The position numbers and the translations under genes are program-made. A model generated the notes under the pieces. It did no database searches. It had not been told where the DNA came from and saw nothing but the letters and a program-made list of their open reading frames with translations. From Streptomyces sp. NBC_01689 (GTDB lineage: Bacteria; Actinomycetota; Actinomycetes; Streptomycetales; Streptomycetaceae): a DNA stretch of 64,000 nucleotides. Where the stretch lies: contig NZ_CP109592.1 in assembly GCF_036250675.1 (NCBI RefSeq), positions 5,518,001 to 5,582,000 of the forward strand, in the 5' to 3' direction. Shown here in pieces: positions 26,855 through 34,856 of the stretch (position 1 is its first letter; the number at the start of each line of letters is the position of its first letter).

Positions 26855-26870
26855 TGCGGTCTGGACCAGT
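26855..26870 (-). promoter_or_regulatory. candidate DasR responsive element (dre-like) upstream of the SIS gene
   Basis: On the minus strand the site reads ACTGGTCCAGACCGCA. The known dre consensus is ACTGGTCTAGACCAGT; 12 of 16 positions match, with one half-site intact. It lies 98 bases upstream of the SIS gene start, where a GntR-type repressor of amino-sugar genes would be expected to act. The remaining 445-base divergent region up to dmdR1 shows no gene. Confidence 0.45.
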
Positions 26871-27202
26871 GCCCTGTCAATACGGCCCGCGCGAGCGACA
26901 CTGGGCCGAGAGCCGCCGGCGCGCGGCCCGGCGACGCGACCGCCCGGCCACGGGAACCACCCGTCCGCGGGGCGCCGCCCACCCGCGGACGGTGCCCGAC
27001 CCCGGGCGTCCGTCCGGGCTCGGGACGTGTCCGGTCCGGCCGGCCGTCCCGCGCGACCCCGCGGAGCGGCGGAGGCGGTCGTCAGCACACGGTTCCGCCG
27101 GCGCGGCACGGTTGTCGGTGGTATGCGTCAGAATTGAGTTCAGGGCCAGCGCACAAGCCGGTGAGCCACCGAGCCTCCGGCAGAGCTAATCGAGGGGCAC
27201 GT

Positions 27203-27895
27203 ATGTCCGGACTGATCGACACCACGGAGATGTATCTCCGCACCATCCTCGAGCTGGAGGAGGAAGGCGTGGTCCCCATGCGCGCCCGGATCGCCGAGCG
27301 GCTCGACCAGAGCGGACCGACGGTCAGCCAGACGGTGGCGCGCATGGAGCGCGACGGCCTGGTCGCGGTCGCCAGCGACCGGCACCTGGAGCTCACCGAC
27401 GAGGGCCGCCGCCTGGCCACCCGGGTGATGCGCAAGCACCGCCTGGCCGAGTGCCTGCTCGTCGACGTGATCGGCCTGGAATGGGAGCAGGTGCACGCCG
27501 AGGCCTGCCGCTGGGAGCACGTGATGAGCGAGGCCGTCGAGCGGCGCGTCCTGGAGCTGCTGCGCCACCCGACCGAGTCGCCGTACGGCAACCCGATCCC
27601 CGGCCTGGAGGAGCTCGGCGAGAAGGACGGCGCCGACCCCTTCCTGGACGAGGGCATGGTGTCGCTGGCCGAGCTCGACCCGGGACTGGACGGCAAGACC
27701 GTCGTCGTGCGCCGGATCGGCGAGCCCATCCAGACGGACGCGCAGCTGATGTACACCCTGCGCCGGGCGGGCGTGCAGCCCGGCTCCGTGGTGAGCGTGA
27801 CGGAGTCGGCGGGCGGCGTGCTCGTCGGCAGCGGCGGCGAGGCGGCCGAGCTGGAGTCGGACGTCGCGTCGCACGTGTTCGTCGCGAAGCGCTGA
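27203..27895 (+). CDS. dmdR1: iron-dependent repressor DmdR1 (DtxR/IdeR family)
   Basis: A 230-residue DtxR-type repressor that binds DNA when loaded with Fe(II) and controls siderophore and iron-uptake genes. The N-terminal winged helix covers residues 1-70 (GPTVSQTVARMERDGLV). Metal ligands fall at DtxR positions: Met10, Cys102, Glu105 and His106 for one site, His79, Glu83 and His98 for the other, with Glu174 and Gln177 from the C-terminal SH3-like domain. ATG at 27203 has GAGGGG five bases upstream. No iron box was found in its own upstream region. In S. coelicolor an antiparallel gene, adm, is reported to overlap dmdR1, and a long minus-strand frame also exists here. Confidence 0.95.
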   Translation: MSGLIDTTEMYLRTILELEEEGVVPMRARIAERLDQSGPTVSQTVARMERDGLVAVASDRHLELTDEGRRLATRVMRKHRLAECLLVDVIGLEWEQVHAEACRWEHVMSEAVERRVLELLRHPTESPYGNPIPGLEELGEKDGADPFLDEGMVSLAELDPGLDGKTVVVRRIGEPIQTDAQLMYTLRRAGVQPGSVVSVTESAGGVLVGSGGEAAELESDVASHVFVAKR

Positions 27896-27944
27896 CGCAC
27901 CGCGGCGGGCGCGGCCGGCCGCCCGTCGAGGAGCGCGGACGAGC

Positions 27945-27979
27945 GTGGACGGCCGCGGACACCGTGGACGGCCGCGGAC
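27945..27979. repeat. 16-bp direct repeat downstream of dmdR1
   Basis: GTGGACGGCCGCGGAC occurs at 27945-27960 and again at 27964-27979, followed by a shortened third copy (GGCCGTGGACGGGCG). It is non-coding on the plus strand and of unknown role. Confidence 0.7.
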
Positions 27980-28460
27980 GGCCGTGGACGGGCGTCCGCG
28001 CCCCGGACGGCGCGCGTTCCGTACGGAGCGCCCGCGCCGCTGTCCCTGAGGGGACGTCGGCACCTCGGTGCGCGTCCCCCGGTACCGAGCCCGCGAGGGG
28101 CAGCCCCCGGGCGCGGGCCGCGGGGCCCGGCTCCGGCCGGACCCCGGGGTCCACGTCCGGGAGCCCGCCGGACAGGACCTGAACCCGTGACTCCGGCAGT
28201 GCCGGGCACGCTCAGGACCGCGCGGCGGCGCCCCGTCGGGCCGGTGGGCCCGTGTCAACTCCCGAGGCGGCGGAGGCAGTTGAGGTGTCCGCGCCAGGTC
28301 GTCGAAACCAAGATTCAGTGTGCCGAATCGCAGCGCCGAGACCATTTGCGTGCGAGGCTGTCGCGTGAGGCATATGACCTGAGGGCTCTTGACCGTGTCC
28401 GAGAGGGATATCGCACGGTCGGGGAGGGGACGGGGAGGATGTGCCGCAGACAGGGAGAGG

Positions 28461-28486
28461 GCCCCGGCGCCATCTGGCGCCGGGGC
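28461..28486. terminator. orphan strong hairpin
   Basis: Arms GCCCCGGCGCC (28461-28471) and GGCGCCGGGGC (28476-28486) form a perfect 11-bp stem with a four-base ATCT loop, and weaker pairing outside. It is 566 bases beyond dmdR1 and 374 bases before the hydrolase, so it may end a non-coding transcript, the dmdR1 message, or an antisense transcript. Confidence 0.6.
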
Positions 28487-28653
28487 CTGTCCTCCCCTGT
28501 GCTGACCCGGAGCCCCGAGCTCCCAGGGTCATCCCCTTCGGACCGTTGTCCCCGAGCGGTCCGCCTCCCGCTGAAGATCTCCCCTCGGCAGCGGCGGTCA
28601 ATCCCCGGTCGTGGTCACTCGAACGAGGGGTGTTGTCGCCGAGCGGGCTATTT

Positions 28654-28669
28654 TCGAATGTCTATTCGA
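28654..28669. promoter_or_regulatory. LexA/SOS-like palindrome with overlapping -10 sequence
   Basis: TCGAAT-GTCT-ATTCGA is a perfect six-base dyad with a four-base spacer. It resembles the actinobacterial SOS box TCGAAC-N4-GTTCGA, differing only at the inner base of each arm. GATAAT at 28668-28673 overlaps its right edge and could be a -10 element for transcription towards the hydrolase gene, about 190 bases downstream. Confidence 0.45.
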
Positions 28670-28859
28670 TAATGTGGCGGCGTGCGGCGGCTGGAGCGGG
28701 TACACGGAGAGAGCCACCCGGAACGGCGGACCGGCGGTGCCGGCACGGCGGCGACGGCAGCGGTACGACAGAGGCAGGAAGCGGCACGGAGCGGTACGAG
28801 GGACCGGCGGGCCCGAACGGGAGCGGGCGGTCCGAGCGAGCTAGGGGGGTGCCAGACCT

Positions 28860-29726
28860 ATGGTGCGGCGCATCGACGTGACCGGCGCGGGCGGCCTACG
28901 CCTGGCCGCGTGGGAGTTCGCCGACTCACCCGAGAGCGGTCCTCCGGCGGACTCCCCGGCCCCCGGCGTGCTGTTGCTGCACGGCCTCATGGGCCGTGCC
29001 TCGCACTGGGCCCCCACTGCCCGCTGGCTCTCCGGGCGGCACCGCGCCGTGGCGCTCGACCAGCGCGGCCACGGGGAGAGCGAGAGGGCGCCGCAGGAGG
29101 GCTACACCCGCGAGGCGTACGTCGAGGACGCCGAGGCCGCCCTCGAACAGCTGGGCCTCGCCCCGGCCGTGCTCGTCGGCCACGCCATGGGCGCGCTGAC
29201 CGCCTGGCAGCTCGCCGCCAAGCGCCCCGACCTGGTCGGCGGGCTGGTCATCTGCGACATGCGCGCCTCGGCGTTAGGCGCCGCCTCGCAGCGGGAGTGG
29301 GAGCACTGGTTCAAGGCCTGGCCGATGCCGTTCGCCACCCTCGCCGACGTACGGAAGTGGTTCGGCGAGGACGACCCCTGGGTGGAGCGCCCCAGCCCCT
29401 CCCGCGGCGAGTTCTACGCCGAGGTGATGCACGAGACGCCCGACGGCTGGCGCCCCGTCTTCGAACCCGAGCAGATGCTGAAGTCCCGCGAGACCTGGGT
29501 GTACGACGCGCACTGGGAGGAGCTCGCCCAGGTGAGATGCCCCGCCCTGGTCGTCAGGGGACTGGACGGCGAGCTCGGCCGGGCCGAGTCCCAGGAGATG
29601 GTCCGGGTCCTGCCGCACGGCCGGTACGCGGAGGTGGCCGACGCCGGCCACCTCGTGCACTACGACCGGCCGCAGGCCTGGCGCAACGCGATCGAGCCGT
29701 TCCTCGACGGCGTCCTCACCGGCTGA
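28860..29726 (+). CDS. alpha/beta-hydrolase-fold protein lacking the nucleophile Ser
   Basis: A 288-residue alpha/beta hydrolase. The fold markers are clear: the oxyanion HG motif in LLHGLMGRASHW near residue 40, DQRGHGES near 70 and the C-terminal His264 in DAGHLVHYDRP. The nucleophile elbow reads GHAMG, with Ala109 (codon GCC) where Ser is expected, so classical hydrolase chemistry should be absent. Codon 139 is TTA, the rare leucine codon read by the bldA tRNA in Streptomyces, so translation may be tied to development. ATG at 28860 has a G-rich Shine-Dalgarno sequence upstream. It may be a pseudo-enzyme with a binding role or use a different mechanism; a sequencing error cannot be excluded. 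Confidence 0.85.
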   Translation: MVRRIDVTGAGGLRLAAWEFADSPESGPPADSPAPGVLLLHGLMGRASHWAPTARWLSGRHRAVALDQRGHGESERAPQEGYTREAYVEDAEAALEQLGLAPAVLVGHAMGALTAWQLAAKRPDLVGGLVICDMRASALGAASQREWEHWFKAWPMPFATLADVRKWFGEDDPWVERPSPSRGEFYAEVMHETPDGWRPVFEPEQMLKSRETWVYDAHWEELAQVRCPALVVRGLDGELGRAESQEMVRVLPHGRYAEVADAGHLVHYDRPQAWRNAIEPFLDGVLTG

Positions 29727-29800
29727 CCGCGAACCCCGGAGCCCGGCCCGCGCCCCTGCCCCTGTCCCGGTCCCCCGCCCGGACCCTGCCCGGCCCCTGC

Positions 29801-31459
29801 TCAGCCCTTGCTCACCGCGGCCAGGATCTCCGGCAGCCGCCGGGCCGTGCGCGGCGCGGCCATCCGCAGCCCCAGCAGCGCCACCAGCGCCCCGTACCCG
29901 GCCCCCAGCGGCAGCAGCAGCCAGCTCCACCGGTCCCCGTCCGACGCCACGTTCACCCAGATCGTGAGCGCGATCACGGGAGCGCTGAGCAGCGCCGCCG
30001 AGACCATGCCGCCGAAGATGGAGATCCAGGCGAGGCCCGCCTGCCCCGGGGCCACGTTCTTGTAGCCCTCCTGCGGGATCGAGTACGGGAAACGGGCCGA
30101 GGACCACGCGCCGGTGGCCAGCATCGCGCCGAGCAGCGCGAGGGAGAGCCCCAGCACCTCGGGCAGCCGGCCCCAGTCGCCCAGCAGGGCCGTCGTCAGG
30201 ACCGTCACGAGCGTCGCGTACGGCAGGGTGATCACCAGCAGCGCCAGCGCCCGCCCGCGCAGCTCCACATAGGCGTCGCGCGGGGACGAGATCGTCATCG
30301 CGACCATCCAGAACGCGGACGTGTCCTGCCCGAACTGGTTGTACATCTGGATGCCGAGCATCCCGGCCGCGAAGCACGCGAAGTACACCGAACCGGTGCC
30401 CTGCAGCGCGTTGAACACCGGGACGATCAGACCGATGGCCAGCGAGGTCACCCACGCGGACTTCGTCTTCGGGTCCCGCCACACGTACCGCAGGCTGCGT
30501 TCCATGACCGTCCCGGTGCGCCCCGACGGCAGCAGCCGGGCGAGCCCCGACGGGCCCCTCTCCCGGGCGGGCTCCGCGGCATGCAGCGTCGAGCCGTCCG
30601 GTGAGGTCATCAGCCGGGTCAGATGCCGCGACCACAGGGCCAGCAGCCCCGCCAGCGCGGCCACGCCCAGTGCCAGTTGGACGGCCCCGGCCGCGTAGGA
30701 CCCCTCGCTCACCGAGTCCACGGCGCCGATCGCCGACGCGGGCGGCACCCACCGCAGCACGTCCGCCACCGGGTCGAGCTCCGTGAGGCCGCCCGCCGAA
30801 CCGATCCGCTGCGCGCCGAAGTTGACCAGCTGCGCGCCGACCGCGATCACCAGCCCGCTGAGCACCGCGAGATCGCGGCCCTTGCGGCTGGACAGCAGCC
30901 GGATGTTGGCCGCGGCGACGGCGCGCGCGAGGGCCGCGCAGACGAGCAGGGCCACGGCCACGGCGACGACGGCGGTGGCGTACGCCGCCGTACCGTGCGC
31001 CACCGAGATCACGGACCCGACGAGCAGGCAGAGCGTGAACAGCGGTCCGATGCCGATCAGCGAGGCCGCGAGCAGCGCCCTGACGAGCGGGCGGGGCCGC
31101 AGCGGCAGCATGACCAGCCGGGTCGGGTCGAGCGTCTCGTCGCCGCTGGGGAAGAACAGCGGCATCACGGCCCAGCCGAGCGCCAGGACCAGCACGAGCG
31201 GCACGGTGACCGAGAGGGCGTGCGGGTTGCCCCGCAGCGCGATCAGGCCCAGCAGCTGGAGGGCGGCGACGAGGAGGACGACGACGACCGAGCTGACGTA
31301 CGCGGCCCGCCGCCCGCCCGACTGCCGCAGCCCGTTGCGCAGCAGCGACAGCTTCAGCCGTACGACGACGGGGGTGACCGACACGGCGGAGCCGGGCGCG
31401 GGGGAGTCCGCCGGGGTGCCCGGGACGGTGCTCGCGGGGATGCTCGCCGGGGTGCTCAT
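29801..31459 (-). CDS. ABC-2-type transporter permease
   Basis: A 552-residue membrane protein with about twelve hydrophobic segments in two groups separated by a hydrophilic region (about residues 300-340). This fits large actinobacterial ABC-2 permeases, which export lipids, peptides or drugs; the substrate is unknown. The N-terminal 25 residues are Pro/Ser/Ala-rich. The ATG overlaps the stop of the ATPase gene by four bases, so the two are coupled. Converges with the hydrolase gene 74 bases away. Confidence 0.85.
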   Translation of the reverse strand: MSTPASIPASTVPGTPADSPAPGSAVSVTPVVVRLKLSLLRNGLRQSGGRRAAYVSSVVVVLLVAALQLLGLIALRGNPHALSVTVPLVLVLALGWAVMPLFFPSGDETLDPTRLVMLPLRPRPLVRALLAASLIGIGPLFTLCLLVGSVISVAHGTAAYATAVVAVAVALLVCAALARAVAAANIRLLSSRKGRDLAVLSGLVIAVGAQLVNFGAQRIGSAGGLTELDPVADVLRWVPPASAIGAVDSVSEGSYAAGAVQLALGVAALAGLLALWSRHLTRLMTSPDGSTLHAAEPARERGPSGLARLLPSGRTGTVMERSLRYVWRDPKTKSAWVTSLAIGLIVPVFNALQGTGSVYFACFAAGMLGIQMYNQFGQDTSAFWMVAMTISSPRDAYVELRGRALALLVITLPYATLVTVLTTALLGDWGRLPEVLGLSLALLGAMLATGAWSSARFPYSIPQEGYKNVAPGQAGLAWISIFGGMVSAALLSAPVIALTIWVNVASDGDRWSWLLLPLGAGYGALVALLGLRMAAPRTARRLPEILAAVSKG

Positions 31460-32232
31460 CGGGCGCCGCCGCCCAGCCAGTCCAGGTCGGCTCCGGGGGC
31501 CCGGCCGTGCGCGCCGACGAGTTCGAGGAACGCCTGCTGCAGCGAGGGCGCGTCGCCGCGGACCTCCGCGAGCGGCCCGTGCGCGCGGATGCGCCCCGCG
31601 ACCATGACCGCCACCCAGTCGCAGAGCGACTCGACGAGTTCCATCACATGGGAGGAGAAGACGACCGTCGCGCCCGATCCCGTGTACCGCTCCAGGACAC
31701 CTCGGATGGTCTGCGCGGAGACGGGGTCGACGCCCTCGAACGGCTCGTCGAGGAAGAGCACTTCGGGGTTGTGGAGGAGGGCGGCGGCGAGGCCGATCTT
31801 CTTGCGCATGCCCGTCGAGTAGTCGACGACGAGCTTGTGCTGGGCACCCGCGAGGTCGAGGACGTCCAGGAGCTGGGTGGCGCGTTTGTCCACCTCGGGA
31901 CCCGGCAGGCCGCGCAACCGGCCGGTGTAGGCCAGTAGTTCGCGCCCCGAGAGCCGCTCGAACAGTCGCAGGCCCTCGGGCAGGACACCGATCCGGGCCT
32001 TCACCGCCGCCGGGTCGCTCCACACGTCACGGCCCACGACGTGCACGGTGCCCTGGTCGGGCCTGAGCAGTCCGGTCACCATCGACAGGGTGGTGGTCTT
32101 CCCGGCCCCGTTCGGGCCGACGAGCCCGATGAACCGGCCCGCGGGCAGTTCCAGGTCGATCCCGCCGACGGCGACCTGCTCCCCGAACCGCTTCCAGAGC
32201 CCTTGCACATGTACGGCTGCTCCCTGGGTCAT
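31456..32232 (-). CDS. ABC transporter ATP-binding protein
   Basis: A 258-residue ABC ATPase. Walker A GPNGAGKTT is near residue 39, the signature segment YSTGMRKKIGLA near 139 and Walker B VLFLDEPFEGVDP near 158, with the switch His in SSHVMEL near 193. The signature has STGM instead of SGGQ, a common form in ABC-2 exporters. It energises the permease encoded immediately downstream. Not obviously linked to the neighbouring primase-polymerase gene. Confidence 0.92.
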   Translation of the reverse strand: MTQGAAVHVQGLWKRFGEQVAVGGIDLELPAGRFIGLVGPNGAGKTTTLSMVTGLLRPDQGTVHVVGRDVWSDPAAVKARIGVLPEGLRLFERLSGRELLAYTGRLRGLPGPEVDKRATQLLDVLDLAGAQHKLVVDYSTGMRKKIGLAAALLHNPEVLFLDEPFEGVDPVSAQTIRGVLERYTGSGATVVFSSHVMELVESLCDWVAVMVAGRIRAHGPLAEVRGDAPSLQQAFLELVGAHGRAPGADLDWLGGGAR

Positions 32233-32309
32233 GTAGGCACCCTACGGGGGAGCACAGCCGTTCCGAGGGGGCGGGGAAGCGCGCGGCCGGTCCCGCCCGT
32301 CCGTCCGCC

Positions 32310-32987
32310 CTACCGGTCCCGTCCGCACGCGTAGGCGAGCGGCGGGACGAGCTCCTCGACGTCGGGCAGCCAGCGGTTGGCGGGGGTGGGGCGGCGGGCC
32401 CACTGCACGGCACCCCGCGACCCGAGGCGGGTCGGCGGGGCGGCGACGTAGGAGCCCTCGCCGAGCGCGGTGAGATCGAGCGAGGCCGACGGCCAGCCGA
32501 GCTTCCGGACGAGATCGGGGACCTTCGCGGCGGCACCGGGAAGCACGAAGAAGTGCATGCGCCGGTCGGGGGTGCAGGTGACCGGACCGAGCGTCAGCTC
32601 CATCCGCTCCATGCGGGCGAGCGCGAGGAAGCCGGCCGACTCGGGCACGTCGATCGCGTCGAACGTGCGCCCCGTGGGCAGCAGGATCGACGCGGTGGGC
32701 TGCTTCGACCACATGCGGCGGGCGACGGTCGCGCTGCCGGTCGCCTGCCCGGCCCAGTCCTCACGCGCGGGATGTGCGCCGGGCGCGGAGCACGCCCCGT
32801 CTCCGCAGGAGCAGCGCTGGATCCCGTCGACGGCCTCCAGCCAGGCACCCGGGAACACGTCCCAGTGGCGTTCCTCGGCATATCGCACGGCGTTGTCCAG
32901 CAGCGATTCGCCGCGCTGCTTCGGGATCTGGGCGGCTTCGAGCCCCGCGATGGTGTCTTCCACGATGAACACAACTCTGGTGGCCAC
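32310..32987 (-). CDS. stand-alone bifunctional primase/polymerase-domain protein
   Basis: A 225-residue protein of the bifunctional DNA primase/polymerase (Prim-Pol, archaeo-eukaryotic primase) domain family. The LLDNAVRYAEERHWDVFPG start near residue 29, the Cys-rich CSCGDGACSAPGAHPA near 59-74 and TFDAIDVPESAG near 107 follow the family pattern. It has no helicase domain. Such short proteins are common in Streptomyces chromosomes and their role is not known; a plasmid-like replication function is not implied. GTG at 32987 is uncertain because no good Shine-Dalgarno sequence is present, and GTG at 32972 is an alternative. Confidence 0.75.
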   Translation of the reverse strand: MATRVVFIVEDTIAGLEAAQIPKQRGESLLDNAVRYAEERHWDVFPGAWLEAVDGIQRCSCGDGACSAPGAHPAREDWAGQATGSATVARRMWSKQPTASILLPTGRTFDAIDVPESAGFLALARMERMELTLGPVTCTPDRRMHFFVLPGAAAKVPDLVRKLGWPSASLDLTALGEGSYVAAPPTRLGSRGAVQWARRPTPANRWLPDVEELVPPLAYACGRDR

Positions 32988-33185
32988 GGGGGGTTACGGG
33001 CGTCCCGTGCGCGGGGGAGGGGCACCGTTCCCGCACGTGGGGCGCATGGATGCACGGGTGGGGGCGCGCATGGGGAACTGCAGCGGGGGGTGGGTAACCA
33101 GCGGAGGGGTCGGGCAACTGCCCTTACCCCGGCAATCCTCACATGCCTCGCATCTTCGGTATGTCTGCGGGGCATTGATCTTCAT

Positions 33186-33212
33186 GGCCGACCTCGCTCC
33201 GTTTCGTCGGCC
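33186..33212. promoter_or_regulatory. inverted repeat upstream of the NsdA-like regulator gene
   Basis: GGCCGAC (33186-33192) and GTCGGCC (33206-33212) form seven-base arms around 13 bases. It lies about 60 bases before the regulator start, in a 282-base divergent region with no gene. Candidate operator or 5' UTR hairpin. Confidence 0.3.
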
Positions 33213-33269
33213 GATCGAGGACACGTCACACCGGTGCGTGGGCAGGCACCGCAGCCACAGGGGGTACGC

Positions 33270-34655
33270 ATGGCCGCAAGGCCGCTCGTCGCGCGGCAGC
33301 CGAACGAACGACTGCAGGCGCTCATCCAGGAAGCGGGCTGTTCCAACGCGGGGCTGGCCCGCCGGGTCAACATGTGCGGCGCGGAGCACGGCCTCGACCT
33401 GCGCTACGACAAGACGTCCGTGGCCCGCTGGCTGCGGGGACAGCAGCCGCGGGGGCGGGCGCCCGCCATCATCGCGGAGGCGCTGGGCCGCAAGCTGGGC
33501 CGTACGGTCACGATCGACGAGATCGGCATGGCCAACGGCAAGAACCTCGCGTCCGGCGTCGGCCTGCAGTTCTCGCCGACCGTGCTCGGCGCCATCGAGC
33601 AGGTCTGTGAGCTGTGGCGGAGCGACGTCGGGCGCAGGGACTTCCTGTCCGGCTCGTCCGTCGCCGCCTCCGCGCTCGTCGAGCCCAGCCGTGACTGGCT
33701 GATCTCCGCGCCGGACTCCCAGGTGTCGCGCGCGGCGGGCCCCCGGGTCGGGCTCTCCGACGTGGCGGCGGTGCGGGCGATGACCCAGGCGCTGGTGGAT
33801 CTCGACCACCAGTACGGCAGCGGCCATGTGCGCCCGGTCGTCGTGCACTACCTCAACAGCGTGGTCTCCGGACTGCTCGCGGGCTCCTACCGGGAAGCGG
33901 TCGGCCGCGAACTCTTCGCCGCGGTCTCCCGGTTGACGGAGCTCGCCGGGTACATGGCCGTCGACACCGGCCAGCCGGGACTCGCTCAGCGCTACTACAT
34001 CCAGGCGCTGCGCCTCGCCCAGGCGGCCGGGGACCGGGGGTACGGCGGCTACGTACTCGCCGCCTCCATGAGCCACTTGGCGGCGCAGCTCGGAAACCCG
34101 CGGGAGATCGCGCAGTTGGCGCGCGCCGCCCAGGAGGGCGCGAGAGGGCGGGTGACACCGCGCGCGGAGTCGATGTTCCACGCCGCCGAGGCGCGCGGGC
34201 ACGCGCTGATGGGCGACGCGCGCGCCGCTCAGACGGCCTCCGGGCGCGCGGTCACCGCGCTGGAGTCCGCCGACCCGGCCTCGGGTGACGACCCCACCTG
34301 GATCGCGCACTTCGACGAGGCCTATCTGGCCGACGAGTTGGCGCACTGCCACCGCGACCTCGGCCAGGCGGAGGCGGCCGCGCGGTGCGCGGAGGAGTCG
34401 CTCGCCGGGCATCCGGAGTCCCGGGCCCGCCGCCGCGCCATCGGTTATGTGCTGCTCGCCACCGCGCAGGTCCAGCGGCGCGAGGTGGAGCAGGCGTGTC
34501 ATACAGGGCTGCGGGCGGTCGAGTTGCTGGGCACGCTGCGCTCCAACCGCGGCGCCGAGTACCTGGAGGACCTGCAGCAGCGCCTCGATCCGTACCGGGA
34601 CGAGCCGGTGGTGAGGGAGTTCGGCGCGCGGCTGGAACTGCAGGCGGCCGCGTGA
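33270..34655 (+). CDS. NsdA-type pleiotropic transcriptional regulator
   Basis: A 461-residue protein of the Streptomyces-specific regulator group that includes NsdA. The N-terminal 80 residues have an XRE-like HTH (ERLQALIQEAGCSNAGLARR then KTSVARWLRGQQPRG). The rest is helical and TPR-like, with repeated Ala-rich helix pairs (AQRYYIQALRLAQAAGDRGY, HLAAQLGNPREIAQLARAA). Family members affect sporulation and antibiotic production; the target genes are unknown here. ATG at 33270 has AGGGGG five bases upstream. Transcribed divergently from the primase-polymerase gene. Confidence 0.82.
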   Translation: MAARPLVARQPNERLQALIQEAGCSNAGLARRVNMCGAEHGLDLRYDKTSVARWLRGQQPRGRAPAIIAEALGRKLGRTVTIDEIGMANGKNLASGVGLQFSPTVLGAIEQVCELWRSDVGRRDFLSGSSVAASALVEPSRDWLISAPDSQVSRAAGPRVGLSDVAAVRAMTQALVDLDHQYGSGHVRPVVVHYLNSVVSGLLAGSYREAVGRELFAAVSRLTELAGYMAVDTGQPGLAQRYYIQALRLAQAAGDRGYGGYVLAASMSHLAAQLGNPREIAQLARAAQEGARGRVTPRAESMFHAAEARGHALMGDARAAQTASGRAVTALESADPASGDDPTWIAHFDEAYLADELAHCHRDLGQAEAAARCAEESLAGHPESRARRRAIGYVLLATAQVQRREVEQACHTGLRAVELLGTLRSNRGAEYLEDLQQRLDPYRDEPVVREFGARLELQAAA

Positions 34656-34785
34656 ACGTTCGGTGCGCTCCGGCGTGAACGGCGGGAGAACGCGCGCACT
34701 GCACGGGAGAGGAGGGAGATACAGCGCACGGCGGGGCGTATTCGTTACCCAGGTCACCACGACAGGGGCCATGACCTGTGCTGCG

Positions 34786-34815
34786 TGGCACGGGCTCGCG
34801 GGGACCCGGTAGCGT
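34786..34815 (+). promoter_or_regulatory. candidate promoter of the Pro/Gly-rich membrane protein gene
   Basis: TGGCAC (34786-34791) and TAGCGT (34810-34815) are separated by 18 bases, a common vegetative promoter look in Streptomyces. The predicted start of transcription is about 35 bases before the GTG start codon. Confidence 0.4.
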
Positions 34816-34856
34816 GGGCCGACGATTCCGAAGGTCCCCCATAAGTAGGAGTCCCG

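Larger units (their letters stand above)
27896..28859. other. 964-base intergenic region downstream of dmdR1
   Basis: No plus-strand gene is convincing. The region contains a 16-base direct repeat (27945-27960 and 27964-27979), a strong hairpin at 28461-28486 and an SOS-like box with an overlapping GATAAT at 28654-28673. A purine-rich stretch then leads into the hydrolase gene. The minus strand carries the 5' part of a long frame antisense to dmdR1. Confidence 0.6.

Noticed and set aside
25600..27189. 529-codon plus-strand frame through the intergenic region and opposite the SIS gene.
   Set aside because: It overlaps a clearly conserved gene on the other strand and has no domain or ribosome-binding site.
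27100..27202. Iron box for autoregulation of dmdR1.
   Set aside because: I looked for the TTAGGTTAGSCTAACCTAA-like palindrome and found no acceptable match upstream of the gene.
28611..28844. 77-codon frame just upstream of the hydrolase.
   Set aside because: It is Arg/Gly-rich with no family resemblance, and its start lies upstream of the most likely -10 sequence.
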